DNA of 64,000 nt from Streptomyces tagetis (GTDB lineage: Bacteria > Actinomycetota > Actinomycetes > Streptomycetales > Streptomycetaceae). The stretch lies in assembly GCF_018069565.1 (NCBI RefSeq), contig NZ_JAGPNL010000008.1:62001-126000 (forward strand). Reading direction: 5' to 3'. Position numbers and translations under genes: made by a program. The notes beneath the pieces were generated by a model that was not told the origin of the DNA, made no database searches, and saw only the letters and a list, made by a program, of their open reading frames with translations. Positions within the stretch are counted from its first letter, which is position 1, and every line of letters starts with the position of its first letter. Below are positions 7,959-16,465 of the stretch, piece by piece.

Positions 7959-8747
7959 TCAGGCCAGGGCGGTGTACAGGCCGGGGCGGCGGTCGCGCAG
8001 GTACGGGTTGGCCGCGCGGGAGGCGGCCAGCAGCTCCGGATCGACGTCGCCGACGACCAGTTCCTCGGCGCGTCCGGCGCGGGCGCGGCAGGTGCCGTCG
8101 GGCCCGGCCAGGGCGGAGAGCCCGAGGAACTCGAAGTCGCCCTCGTGCCCCGCCCGGTTGGCGTAGGCCACGTACATCTGGTTCTCGAAGGCCCGGGTCG
8201 GCACCAGGGACTCGGCGACGAAGGGGAAGGGGTGCATCAGCGCGGTCGGCACCAGCAGCAGGTCGGTGCCGGCCAGGGCGTGGGCGCGGACGTTCTCCGG
8301 GAACTCGACGTCGTAGCAGATGAGCAGGCCGACGGTGAGGCCGTTCAGCCCGGCCTGGACGACCGGCCGGTCGCCGGGGGTGAAGTGCTCGTGCTCCAGC
8401 GGGCCGAAGAGGTGCGTCTTGCGGTAGTTGGCGAGCCGGGTGCCGTCGGCGGAGATCAACTGGACGGAGTTGAGGACCCGGTCGCCGTCCCGCTCGGGGT
8501 AGCCGTAGGCGACGGCGAGGCCGTGCCGGGCGGCGGTGCGCGCGACGGCGTCGGCCGACGGGCCGTCGGCGGGCTCGGCGAGCCGGGTGAGCCCCTCGCC
8601 GATGGCGTACCCGGTCAGGAACAGCTCCGAGGTGAGGAGGAGCCCGGCGCCCGCGGCGGCGGCCCGGCCGGCGGCCTCGTCGAGGACCTTGAGGTTCTCG
8701 GCGACGGAGCCGGGGCGGCCGGAGCTCTGGAACAGGGCTGTGCGCAT
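7959..8747 (-). CDS. davA: 5-aminovaleramidase homologue (DavA), nitrilase superfamily
   Basis: A 262-residue carbon-nitrogen hydrolase. The Glu-Lys-Cys catalytic triad is visible: Glu in LLLTSELFLTGY (about residue 41), Lys in NYRKTHLFGPLEHEHF (about 111), and Cys in VGLLICYDVEFPENVR (about 146). Length and landmarks (MRTALFQSSG, AYGYPERDGDRVLNSVQLI) match DavA, which hydrolyses 5-aminovaleramide to 5-aminovalerate after the DavB reaction. It precedes davB by 146 bases and follows an Lrp-type regulator gene. It starts at the ATG at 8747 with GAGG seven bases upstream. A perfect 12-base palindrome CTCACCGGTGAG (8756-8767) overlaps that ribosome-binding region. Promoter elements and phased repeats lie further upstream. 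Another linear amide substrate is possible. Confidence 0.85.
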   Translation of the reverse strand: MRTALFQSSGRPGSVAENLKVLDEAAGRAAAAGAGLLLTSELFLTGYAIGEGLTRLAEPADGPSADAVARTAARHGLAVAYGYPERDGDRVLNSVQLISADGTRLANYRKTHLFGPLEHEHFTPGDRPVVQAGLNGLTVGLLICYDVEFPENVRAHALAGTDLLLVPTALMHPFPFVAESLVPTRAFENQMYVAYANRAGHEGDFEFLGLSALAGPDGTCRARAGRAEELVVGDVDPELLAASRAANPYLRDRRPGLYTALA

Positions 8748-8789
8748 GCGGGAACCTCACCGGTGAGCGGGGTGGCGGGGATGCCCTAG

Positions 8790-8819
8790 ACGCTACGGCC
8801 GGCGCGCTCGGCCGGACAA
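8790..8819 (-). promoter_or_regulatory. Candidate davA promoter
   Basis: On the minus strand TTGTCC (8819-8814) and TAGCGT (8795-8790) are separated by 18 bases, matching the -35/-10 layout of the principal Streptomyces sigma factor. Transcription would start near 8783, about 36 bases before the davA ATG. Confidence 0.55.
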
Positions 8820-8827
8820 GGAGGAGC

Positions 8828-8887
8828 CGTTGCGCGCCGACGAGGCATTCGTTGCGTGCCTGGTCCGCTTCCCGGTGATTCGTTGCG
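8828..8887. promoter_or_regulatory. Three phased CGTTGCG repeats upstream of the davA promoter
   Basis: CGTTGCG occurs at 8828-8834, 8850-8856 and 8881-8887; the last two copies share the longer context ATTCGTTGCG. Start-to-start distances are 22 and 31 bases, close to two and three helical turns, so all copies face one side of the DNA. They lie just upstream of the -35 box, as expected for an activator. The adjacent Lrp/AsnC gene is the obvious candidate regulator (inference). Confidence 0.5.
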
Positions 8888-9002
8888 CGGCGGGCCGGGG
8901 GCGCGTACGGAGGCGTGCGTACGGCCGTTTCCGCCGCTCGCGGAGGGGGAGCCGCGCGGGGTTGCCAGGCGACGGTCCGCGTCGGAGAGCCGCCCCGGCG
9001 CT

Positions 9003-9455
9003 CTACGTCGGCGAGCCCGAGGAGAAGCGCCGCAGCAGCGGCGAGAGGACCAGCACCGACTTGGTGCGCTCCACGAAGGGCTCCCCGGCGATCCGCTCCA
9101 GCACCCTTTCGAAGTGCCGCATGTCCGAGGCGAAGACCTGGGCGATGGCGTCCGCCTCCCCGGTGACGGTGGAGGCGGACACGACCTCCTGGTAGCGCTC
9201 CAGGCCACGCAGGATGGTCTCCGGGGAGGTGTTGCCCCGGCAGTAGATCTCGACGAACCCCTCGGTGCGCCAGCCGAGCGCGGCGGGGTCCACGCGCACC
9301 GTGAAGCCGGTGATGGCCCCGGTGGCGCGCAGCCGGTCCACCCTCCGTTTGACGGCGGGCGCGGAGAGGCCGACCAGGTGCCCGATGTCCGCGTAGGAGC
9401 GGCGGGCGTCCTCGGCGAGGGCGTGCACGATGCGTTCGTCGAGATCGTTCAGCAC
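9003..9455 (-). CDS. Lrp/AsnC family transcriptional regulator
   Basis: A 150-residue feast/famine regulator. The N-terminal winged helix-turn-helix is LNDLDERIVHALAEDARRSY followed by HLVGLSAPAVKRRVDRLRATG (about residues 2-50). The C-terminal RAM ligand-binding domain follows, with GWRTEGFVEIYCRGNTS and VTGEADAIAQVFASDM, the latter being the typical amino-acid-binding turn. The start is a GTG at 9455; no strong ribosome-binding site is seen. It lies upstream of and co-oriented with davA-davB, with 255 bases between. The simplest reading is a lysine- or aminovalerate-responsive local regulator of that pair. The effector is not shown by the sequence. Confidence 0.88.
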   Translation of the reverse strand: MLNDLDERIVHALAEDARRSYADIGHLVGLSAPAVKRRVDRLRATGAITGFTVRVDPAALGWRTEGFVEIYCRGNTSPETILRGLERYQEVVSASTVTGEADAIAQVFASDMRHFERVLERIAGEPFVERTKSVLVLSPLLRRFSSGSPT

Positions 9456-9557
9456 TGCGGGTGGTTCACTTCGCTTCCGGGGCGGTACGTCGGGACCGGC
9501 GAGAGCCGTACCCGCAGTAGACCACGGGTGCGGCGGCCGGCCCCGGCGGGTTCCGGA

Positions 9558-11000
9558 TCAGACCCAGCTCGCGTGCAGCGGCTTGCCCTCCGCGTAGCCG
9601 GCGGCGCTCTGGATGCCGACGATGGCCTTCTCCGCCAACTCCTCCAGCGAGCCGGCACCGGCGTAGGTGCAGGAGGAGCGGACGCCCGCGATGATCGAGT
9701 CGATCAGGTCCTCCACGCCGGGACGGGTCGGGTCGAGGAACATCCGCGAGGTGGAGATGCCCTCCTCGAAGAGCGCCTTGCGGGCCCGGTCGTACGACGA
9801 CTCCTCCGAGGTGCGGTTGCGCACGGCCCGCGCGGAGGCCATGCCGAAGGACTCCTTGTAGAGGCGGCCGTCGGCGTCCTGCTGGAGGTCGCCCGGGGAC
9901 TCGTAGGTCCCGGCGAACCAGGAGCCGATCATCACGTTGGAGGCGCCGGCCGCGAGGGCCATCGCCACGTCGCGCGGGTGCCGGATGCCGCCGTCGGCCC
10001 ACACGTGCTTGCCGTGCCTGCGGGCCTCGGCCGCGCACTCCAGCACGGCGGAGAACTGCGGGCGGCCCACGCCGGTCATCATGCGGGTGGTGCACATGGC
10101 ACCGGGGCCGACCCCGACCTTGACGATGTCCGCGCCGGCCTCGACGAGGTCGCGCACCCCCTCGGCGGAGACGATGTTGCCCGCGACGAGCGGCACCCGC
10201 GGGTCGAGGTCGCGCACCAGCTTCACGGCGCTGATCATCGACTCCTGGTGGCCGTGCGCGGTGTCGATGACGAGGGTGTCGACGCCCGCGGCCAGCAGTT
10301 GCGCGGCCTTGCCCGCCACGTCGCCGTTGATGCCGACGGCGGCGGCGATCCGCAGCCCGCCGTTCACGTCCGTGGCCGGCGTGTAGAGGGTGGCGCGCAG
10401 GGCGCCCTTGCGGGTGAGGATGCCGGCGAGGCGGCCCTCGGCGTCCACGGCGGGCGCGTAGCGGCGGTTGGCGGCGTCGAGGGTGTCGAAGGCCCGGCCG
10501 GGGTCCAGGTCCGCGTCGATCAGGAGCAGGTCCTTGGACATGACCTCTTCGAGCTGGGTGAAGCGGTCCACGCCGCTCAGGTCGGCGTCGGTGACCACGC
10601 CGACCGGCCGGTGTCCCTCGTCGACGACGACACCGGCGTTGTGCGCCCGCTTGGGCAGCAGGGCGAGCGCGTCGGCGACGGTCTGGTGCGGGGCCAGCAC
10701 GATCGGGGTGTCCAGCACGTGGTGGCGGCTCTTCACCCAGGAGACGACCTCGGTGACGACCTCGATCGGGATGTCCTGCGGGATGACCACGAGGCCGCCG
10801 CGCCGGGCCACCGTCTCGGCCATGCGGCGGCCGGCGATGGCGGTCATGTTGGCGACGACGAGCGGGATGGTGGTGCCGGTGCCGTCCGGGGAGCCGAGGT
10901 CCACGTCCTGCCGGGAGCCGACGGCCGACCGGCTCGGCACCATGAAGACGTCGTCGTACGTCAGGTCGTACGAGGGCTGGATGTCGTTGAGGAAACGCAC
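9558..11000 (-). CDS. guaB1: GuaB1-type IMPDH-like protein, probable GMP reductase with CBS domains
   Basis: A 480-residue TIM-barrel enzyme of the IMP dehydrogenase/GMP reductase family. Residues 1-90 and 220-480 form the barrel. A CBS pair lies between, at about 95-215 (VADALALLPKRAHNAGVVVD and SKDLLLIDAD segments). The catalytic Cys loop is VGPGAMCTTRMMTGVGRPQF. The actinobacterial GuaB1 subgroup, studied in Mycobacterium smegmatis, is a GMP reductase returning GMP to IMP, not the IMP dehydrogenase GuaB2. I chose the GTG at 11000 (VRFLND) because a GGGA lies ten bases upstream; the in-frame GTG at 11009 has that GGGA only one base away. It is a single gene, with the Lrp gene downstream. 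Confidence 0.85.
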   Translation of the reverse strand: MRFLNDIQPSYDLTYDDVFMVPSRSAVGSRQDVDLGSPDGTGTTIPLVVANMTAIAGRRMAETVARRGGLVVIPQDIPIEVVTEVVSWVKSRHHVLDTPIVLAPHQTVADALALLPKRAHNAGVVVDEGHRPVGVVTDADLSGVDRFTQLEEVMSKDLLLIDADLDPGRAFDTLDAANRRYAPAVDAEGRLAGILTRKGALRATLYTPATDVNGGLRIAAAVGINGDVAGKAAQLLAAGVDTLVIDTAHGHQESMISAVKLVRDLDPRVPLVAGNIVSAEGVRDLVEAGADIVKVGVGPGAMCTTRMMTGVGRPQFSAVLECAAEARRHGKHVWADGGIRHPRDVAMALAAGASNVMIGSWFAGTYESPGDLQQDADGRLYKESFGMASARAVRNRTSEESSYDRARKALFEEGISTSRMFLDPTRPGVEDLIDSIIAGVRSSCTYAGAGSLEELAEKAIVGIQSAAGYAEGKPLHASWV

Positions 11001-11261
11001 GTGCTGCACATCCCAGTCGTTCAGAGGTGGCCCCCGGGCAGGTCAGCCAGGGGGAAAGAGCACGTACTTCATTCTCCCACGGGGCATGCCGGATCACTCC
11101 CGGGCGAAACGTCCAGGAGAACGCACGAACGCCTCGGAGGAATCTCCAGTCCCCCGCGTCCCGGGAGCCCCGCCCGTGACGTGAGCGGGCCCCTGCGGGG
11201 CCGTGGCCCGGTCCGGCCCCGGCCCCCTGTCGCGGCGCGCGCCGTGCGCGCCGGTGTCGCC

Positions 11262-12281
11262 TCAGACCCCGTCGGGGTCGTTCCGCTGGAGCGTCGGCTT
11301 GGGCGCCGGGCCCGCCGTCATCAGGTAGTCCGCGGCCGAGGTGTCCGTCACCAGGCTGGTCACCAGCCCGGAGCGGAGCACGGCGTCGATCGCGGCGGCC
11401 TTGCGCTGCCCGCCCGCGATCGCCACGACCTCGGGGACGTGGCGGAGCTGGTCGGCCGTGACCGTGATGCACCGCTCCCCCAGGTCCCGCCCGATCCGGC
11501 GCCCCTCGGCGTCGAAGAGGAGGGCGGACATCTCGGCGGCCACGCCGAGGGACGCGTAGTGGGCGCGTTCCTCGTCGCTGAGCATGTCGTGCACCGTGGA
11601 GATGCCCGGCTCCCAGGAGCCGATGGAGACACAGGCGACCGTCACCTTGTCGAAGTACTCGAAGGCGCGGGCGATCCCGGTCTGATGGCGCAGCGCCGCC
11701 GCGGTGGCCGCGTCCGGCAGCAGCATCGGCGCGTAGATGGGGTGGGCGTCGCCGCCCGAGACCTGCGCGGCGCGGCGCACGGCCTCGACCGAACCGCGCT
11801 CGGCGGTCCCGGCGTCGTACACGCCGGTGAGCTGGACCACCGTGCAGGGCGGCAGCCGGTCGAGCGCCGCCGCCATGTGGATGGTGGAGCGGCCCCAGGC
11901 CAGGCCCAGGACATCGCCCTCGGTGACCAGCTCGCCGAGCAGGTCGGCGGCCACCTCCCCCAGGTTCTCGGGGTCGGGCGTCTCCTCGGCGTCCGCCGGG
12001 GACTCCACCACCACGGCGTGCCGGAGCCCGTAACGGGCCCTCAGGGCGTCCGAGCGCTCGGCGTCCAGCTCGGCCGGCACCCGGATCTCGATGCGTACAA
12101 GGTCCCGCTCAAGGGCGGTCTCCAGGACCCGGGCCACCTTGAAGCGGCTGACGCCGAACTCCTCGGCGATCTGGATCTTGGATTTCCCCTCAAGGTAGAA
12201 GCGGCGGGCCATGGCCGCCGCCTGGACCAGCTCAGCGGGTCCCATCCGCATGGCTGAACGGCCCGCCGACATACCCGACAC
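11262..12281 (-). CDS. SorC/DeoR-type sugar-binding transcriptional regulator
   Basis: A 339-residue SorC-family repressor or activator. The N-terminal helix-turn-helix is MARRFYLEGKSKIQIAEEFG followed by VSRFKVARVLETALE, about residues 24-57. The large C-terminal sugar-phosphate-binding domain contains VLGLAWGRSTIHMAAALDRL and VACVSIGSWEPGIS. The frame begins at a GTG at 12305, but an ideal GAGGAG lies six bases before the GTG at 12281, which I take as the start. It sits next to rpe and is co-oriented in the same strand block (gap 102 bases). A pentose-phosphate or related sugar phosphate is therefore a plausible effector (inference). Confidence 0.85.
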   Translation of the reverse strand: MSGMSAGRSAMRMGPAELVQAAAMARRFYLEGKSKIQIAEEFGVSRFKVARVLETALERDLVRIEIRVPAELDAERSDALRARYGLRHAVVVESPADAEETPDPENLGEVAADLLGELVTEGDVLGLAWGRSTIHMAAALDRLPPCTVVQLTGVYDAGTAERGSVEAVRRAAQVSGGDAHPIYAPMLLPDAATAAALRHQTGIARAFEYFDKVTVACVSIGSWEPGISTVHDMLSDEERAHYASLGVAAEMSALLFDAEGRRIGRDLGERCITVTADQLRHVPEVVAIAGGQRKAAAIDAVLRSGLVTSLVTDTSAADYLMTAGPAPKPTLQRNDPDGV

Positions 12282-12383
12282 GGCGTTCTCCTCACTGCTG
12301 TTCACACTCTGGATTCACCGTTCATCCTTGCAGATGCGGCGCTTTCGATCAGCCCTGATGGCCGCCGTTCACGTTCCGGTTCC

Positions 12384-13070
12384 TCAGTGGTCGCACGCCC
12401 AGGACGCCTTGGCGGTCGCCGTCTCGGCACGGGCGCGCAGGGAGCGGACCGCCTCGGCCGGGTCGGCGGCCCCGTACACGGCGGAGCCCGCCACGAAGAC
12501 GTCGGCGCCGGCGTCGGCGCACCGCTCGATGGTGGTGTCCGACACGCCGCCGTCGACCTGGAGCCACAGCTCCAGTCCGTGCTTGTCGATCAGCTCGCGG
12601 GTGCGGCGGATCTTGGGAAGCATGATGTCGAGGAACGCCTGCCCGCCGAAGCCCGGCTCGACCGTCATGATCAGCAGCATGTCCAGCTCGGGCAGCAGGT
12701 CCTCGTACGGCTCGATCGGCGTCGCGGGCCGCAGCGCCATGGAGGCGCGGGCCCCCTTGGCGCGGATCTCCCGGGCCAGCCGGACCGGCGCGGCGGCGGC
12801 CTCGACGTGGAAGGTGACGGAGCCGGCCCCCGCCTCCACGTACTGCGGTGCCCAGCGGTCGGGCGCCTCGATCATCAGGTGGCAGTCCAGCGGGGTGTCC
12901 GTCGCACGGGCCAGGGACTCCACGACGGGCACGCCGAGCGTGAGGTTCGGGACGAAGTGGTTGTCCATGACGTCGACATGGAGCCAGTCGGCTCCCTCGA
13001 CCGCCCGTGCCTCGTCCGCGAGGCGGGCGAAGTCGGCGGACAGGATGCTGGGGTTGATCTGCGCGGCCAT
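12384..13070 (-). CDS. rpe: Ribulose-phosphate 3-epimerase
   Basis: A 228-residue TIM-barrel epimerase interconverting ribulose 5-phosphate and xylulose 5-phosphate in the pentose phosphate pathway. Family landmarks are INPSILSADFARLADE at the N-terminus, WLHVDVMDNHFVPNLTLG (metal His and catalytic Asp), DCHLMIEAPDRW, MTVEPGFGGQAF, and WLQVDGGVSDTTI (second Asp). The phosphate-binding VFVAGSAVYGAADP lies near the C-terminus. The ATG at 13070 begins MAAQINPSILSA, the usual start. It lies downstream of rsmB on the same strand with a 124-base gap. Confidence 0.95.
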   Translation of the reverse strand: MAAQINPSILSADFARLADEARAVEGADWLHVDVMDNHFVPNLTLGVPVVESLARATDTPLDCHLMIEAPDRWAPQYVEAGAGSVTFHVEAAAAPVRLAREIRAKGARASMALRPATPIEPYEDLLPELDMLLIMTVEPGFGGQAFLDIMLPKIRRTRELIDKHGLELWLQVDGGVSDTTIERCADAGADVFVAGSAVYGAADPAEAVRSLRARAETATAKASWACDH

Positions 13071-13194
13071 GCCCCCAAGCCTGCCATGCCCGGCTCCCGG
13101 CGCGGGTGCCCGGTCCAGACCACAGGACGCCCGGCGTGCGCCCGCCCCTCCCGGGGCGCCGGGCGGGGACGGGCTCGGGGCGGGGATGCCGAGG

Positions 13195-14613
13195 TCAGGC
13201 GGTGCGGCGGACCAGCGCGAGGTACATGGCGTCCGTCCCGTGCAGGTGCGGCCAGAGCTGCACGTCGGGCCCTTCCCCCAGGTCCGGTACGCCCGGCAGC
13301 AGCGGCCGGGCGTCGACGAGTTCCGCGCCCGGGTGCTGCTTGAGCACGTCGGCGACGACGGCCCGGGTCTCGGCGAGGTGCGGGGAGCAGGTCGCGTAGC
13401 CGACGACACCGCCGACGCGGACGGACTCCAGTGCGCCGCGCAGCAGTCCGCGCTGGAGCGGGGCGAAGCCCTCCAGATCCTCGGGGCGGCGCCGCCAGCG
13501 CGCCTCCGGACGGCGGCGCAGCGCGCCGAGCCCGGTGCAGGGCACGTCGACCAGGACACGGTCGAAGACGCCGGGCGCCCAGGCCGGACGGGTGCCGTCG
13601 GCAGCGATCACCCGGTACGGGCCCGGGTTGCCGTCCAGCGCCCTGGCCACCAGTCCCGCCCGGTGCGGCTGCTTCTCGGAGGCGAGCAGGAAGGCGCCCC
13701 GTTCGGCAGCGAGCGCGCCGAGCAGCGCGGCCTTGCCGCCGGGTCCGGCACAGGCGTCCAGCCAGCGCCGGTCCGGTCCCTCCAGCGGGGCCGCGGCCAG
13801 GGCCAGGGCGACGAGCTGACTGCCCTCGTCCTGCACACCGGCGCGGCCCTCGCGCACCGCCTCGACGGCGCCGGGCTCGCCGCCCTCGCTCAGCCGCACC
13901 GCGTACGGGGACCAGCGGCCCGGTACGGCCGCCTCCTCCTCCAGCAGCTCCGCGGCCGAGGACCGGCCGGGGCGGGCGACGAGGGTGACCTCGGGCCGCT
14001 CGTTGTCGGCGGCCAGCAGCGCCTCGATGCCGGACCGGCCGCCGCCGAGCGAGTCCCACAGCGCGGAGACGACCCACCGGGGGTGCGAGTGCACGACGGC
14101 GAGGTGGTCCTCGGGGTCCTCCTCGTACGGCGGTGCGACCCGGGCCAGCCAGCCGTCGAGGTCGTCCGCGGCGATCTTGCGCAGCACGGCGTTGACGAAC
14201 TTGGCCCGTCCGTCGCCGAGCACGACCCGCGCCAGCTCCACGGAGGCGGAGACGGCGGCGTGGCTCGGGATACGGGTGCCGAGCAACTGGTGGGCGCCGA
14301 GGCTCAGCACGTCCAGCACCGGCGGGTCCACCTCGCGCAGCGGGCGGTCCACGCAGGCGGCGATGACGGCGTCGTAGGTGCCCTGGCGGCGCAGCGTGCC
14401 GTAGACCAGCTCGGTGGCGAGGGCCGCGTCGCGCGCGTCGAAGCCCTCCCGCTGCCGGGCGGCGCGCAGCAGCGGCGGCAGGACGAGGTTGGCGTAGGCG
14501 TCCCGTTCGTCCACGGCCCGGAGCGCCTCGAAGGCGAGGATGCGGACGGGGTCCTTGCGCGGCCTGCGGTAGGGCTTGCCGGGCGGGCGGGAACGGCGGG
14601 GCTGCTGACTCAC
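13195..14613 (-). CDS. rsmB: 16S rRNA m5C967 methyltransferase RsmB (Sun/Fmu)
   Basis: A 472-residue RNA cytosine-5 methyltransferase. An N-terminal NusB-like RNA-binding domain occupies about residues 20-150 (EALRAVDERDAYANLVLPPL). The SAM-binding methyltransferase domain has motif I DACAGPGGKAALLG and the two Cys motifs DVPCTGLGALRRRPEARWRR and YATCSPHLAETRAVV. It methylates C967 of 16S rRNA. It starts at the GTG at 14613 with GGAG ten bases upstream. fmt lies 73 bases upstream on the same strand, and the fmt-rsmB pairing is widely conserved. Confidence 0.93.
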   Translation of the reverse strand: MSQQPRRSRPPGKPYRRPRKDPVRILAFEALRAVDERDAYANLVLPPLLRAARQREGFDARDAALATELVYGTLRRQGTYDAVIAACVDRPLREVDPPVLDVLSLGAHQLLGTRIPSHAAVSASVELARVVLGDGRAKFVNAVLRKIAADDLDGWLARVAPPYEEDPEDHLAVVHSHPRWVVSALWDSLGGGRSGIEALLAADNERPEVTLVARPGRSSAAELLEEEAAVPGRWSPYAVRLSEGGEPGAVEAVREGRAGVQDEGSQLVALALAAAPLEGPDRRWLDACAGPGGKAALLGALAAERGAFLLASEKQPHRAGLVARALDGNPGPYRVIAADGTRPAWAPGVFDRVLVDVPCTGLGALRRRPEARWRRRPEDLEGFAPLQRGLLRGALESVRVGGVVGYATCSPHLAETRAVVADVLKQHPGAELVDARPLLPGVPDLGEGPDVQLWPHLHGTDAMYLALVRRTA

Positions 14614-14686
14614 GAAAAGGTGCTCCGGATGTGGGATGACAGGCGTTCCCAGCGTACGTCGGCGGCCCCGCCGGCCGTGGCGCGGG

Positions 14687-15619
14687 TCACGCGCCGAGGA
14701 CTTCGCCCTCGGCGATGCGGGCGCCGCGCGCCCAGTCCGCGGCCCGCATCGGCTTCTTGCCCTGGGCCTGTACCCAGAGCAGCTCGACGGCGTGGGAACC
14801 GGTGCCGACGTGGACGCTGTTCTTGCCGACCGCCGGGCGGCCGGGGGCGAGGTCGGTGCGGCCGGGGGCGGGCGCCGTCTGGACGAGCTTGAGGCGTTCG
14901 CCGCGGAAGGTGGTCCAGGCGCCGGGCGCGGGGGTGCAGCCGCGTACCACCCGGTCCACCCGCAGCGCCGGGGCGGACCAGTCGATGCGGGCGTCCTCGA
15001 CGGTGATCTTCGGGGCGAGGCTGATGCCGTCGGCGGGCTGCGGCACGGGCTTGAGGGCGCCGTCCTCGATGCCGTCCATGGTGGCGGCGAGCAGTCCGGC
15101 CCCGGCGAAGGCGAGCCGGGTGAGCAGGTCGCCGCTGGTGTCGGTGGGGCGGACCTCCTCGGTGACGGTGCCGTAGACCGGTCCGGAGTCGAGGCCCTCC
15201 TCGATGAGGAAGGTCGACGCGCCGGTGATCTCGTCCCCGGCCATCACCGCGTGCTGCACGGGGGCGGCGCCGCGCCAGGCGGGCAGCAGCGAGAAGTGCA
15301 GGTTGACCCAGCCGTGCGCGGGGACGTCCAGGGCCCGGCGGGGCAGCAGCGCGCCGTAGGCGACGACCGGGCAGCAGTCGGGGGCGATGGCCCGCAGCCG
15401 CTCCAGGAACTCCGGGTCGCCGGGCCGGGCCGGCTTGAGCACCTCGATCCCGTCCTCCTCGGCCCGCTCGGCCACCGGTGAGGCGATCATCCGGCGCCCG
15501 CGTCCGGCCGGCGCGTCGGGGCGCGTGACGACGGCGGCCACCTCGTGGCGCCCGGAGGCGATCAGGGCGTCCAGGGCGGGGACGGCGACCTCGGGGGTGC
15601 CGGCGAAGACGAGCTTCAT
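14687..15619 (-). CDS. fmt: Methionyl-tRNA formyltransferase
   Basis: A 310-residue enzyme that formylates initiator Met-tRNA using 10-formyl-tetrahydrofolate. The N-terminus MKLVFAGTPEVAVPALDALI is characteristic. The catalytic region is WVNLHFSLLPAWRGAAPVQH with the Asn-His pair, followed by MAGDEITGASTFLIEEGLDS. The C-terminal OB-like tRNA-binding domain spans about residues 205-310. It starts at the ATG at 15619 with GAGAGG upstream. The region beyond its 5' end is a non-coding tandem repeat array, so its promoter would have to lie within about 120 bases, before the array at 15742, or inside the array. Confidence 0.95.
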   Translation of the reverse strand: MKLVFAGTPEVAVPALDALIASGRHEVAAVVTRPDAPAGRGRRMIASPVAERAEEDGIEVLKPARPGDPEFLERLRAIAPDCCPVVAYGALLPRRALDVPAHGWVNLHFSLLPAWRGAAPVQHAVMAGDEITGASTFLIEEGLDSGPVYGTVTEEVRPTDTSGDLLTRLAFAGAGLLAATMDGIEDGALKPVPQPADGISLAPKITVEDARIDWSAPALRVDRVVRGCTPAPGAWTTFRGERLKLVQTAPAPGRTDLAPGRPAVGKNSVHVGTGSHAVELLWVQAQGKKPMRAADWARGARIAEGEVLGA

Positions 15620-15741
15620 GGGTGGGACGGGCCTCTCGGGCGGGGGCGGATGCGGGCGGCCCACCAGTCTACGAGCCCGGACCGTACGGGGCCCGCCGAC
15701 CTGACGGGGCCTCTCAGGGGCGCCACGGGGGGTGGCCGGTG

Positions 15742-16330
15742 CGGCGGTCCGCGGGCGGTGGCTGGCGCGGCGGTGCGCGGGCGGCGGCCAGCCCGGTGGT
15801 GCGCGGGCGCTGGCTGGCGCGGCGGTCCGTTGGCGGCAGCCGGGCCGGTGACCCGTAGGCGATGGCCGACGAGGCAGTCCGCAGGCGGCGAACGACACGG
15901 CGGCCCGAGGGCGGAGACCGGCCCGGCAGCCCGCAGGCGGCAGCCCGTGGCCGGTGGCCGACACGGCGGCCCGCAGGCGGCAGCCGAGACGGTGGCCCGC
16001 AGGCGGCAGCCGACACGGTGGTGCGCGGGCGGTGGCTGGCGCGGCGGTCCGTTGGCGGCGGCCGGCCCGGTGACCCGTAGGCGGCAGCCAACGCGGCGGC
16101 CCACAGGCGGCGACCGGCCCGACGGCCCGCAGGCGGTGACCGACACGGCGGCCCGTTGGCGGCGGCCGGCCCGGTGGCCATTAGGCGATGGCCGACGAGG
16201 CAGTCCGCGGGCGGCGAACGACACGGCGGCCCGCAGGCGGAGACCGGCCCGGCGGCCCGCAGGCGGCAGCCCGTGGCCGGTGGCCGACGCGGCGCCCCCA
16301 CAGGCGGCAGCCGGCGCGGTGGTGCGCGGG
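15742..16330. repeat. 26-bp degenerate tandem repeat array with higher-order duplication
   Basis: About 22 consecutive 26-base units follow each other without spacers. The common core is CGGCGGCCCGCAGGCGGC; unit starts include 15742, 15768, 15794, 15820, 15846, 15964, 16016, 16042, 16068, 16172, 16224 and 16250. A 14-base insert (GCCGGTGGCCGACA/G) interrupts the phase at 15950-15963 and again at 16276-16289. The block 15846-15963 recurs at 16172-16289 (offset 326 = 12 x 26 + 14), and units at 15794-15871 recur at 16016-16093. Because 26 is not a multiple of three, every frame on both strands stays open, so long frames here are artefacts. The 923-base interval 15620-16542 holds no gene I can support. 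Confidence 0.85.
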
Positions 16331-16465
16331 TGGAAAACGTGCCTCGTCCGGGTGCGCGGGCGGGAGAACACCCCGCGCCCGGACGCGCGGCGCACGACCC
16401 GGACGCGAGGGCGCGCACACATGCTCCCACGCCCCCTCACCGTGACCAGCGGAGCGCCCACGCGT

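Noticed and set aside
8856..12257. A plus-strand open frame over 1100 codons antisense to the Lrp, guaB1 and SorC genes
   Set aside because: It crosses three recognisable minus-strand genes and has no family motifs; a composition artefact.
15742..16330. CRISPR array
   Set aside because: Units are contiguous and degenerate, with no unique spacers between identical repeats and no cas genes.
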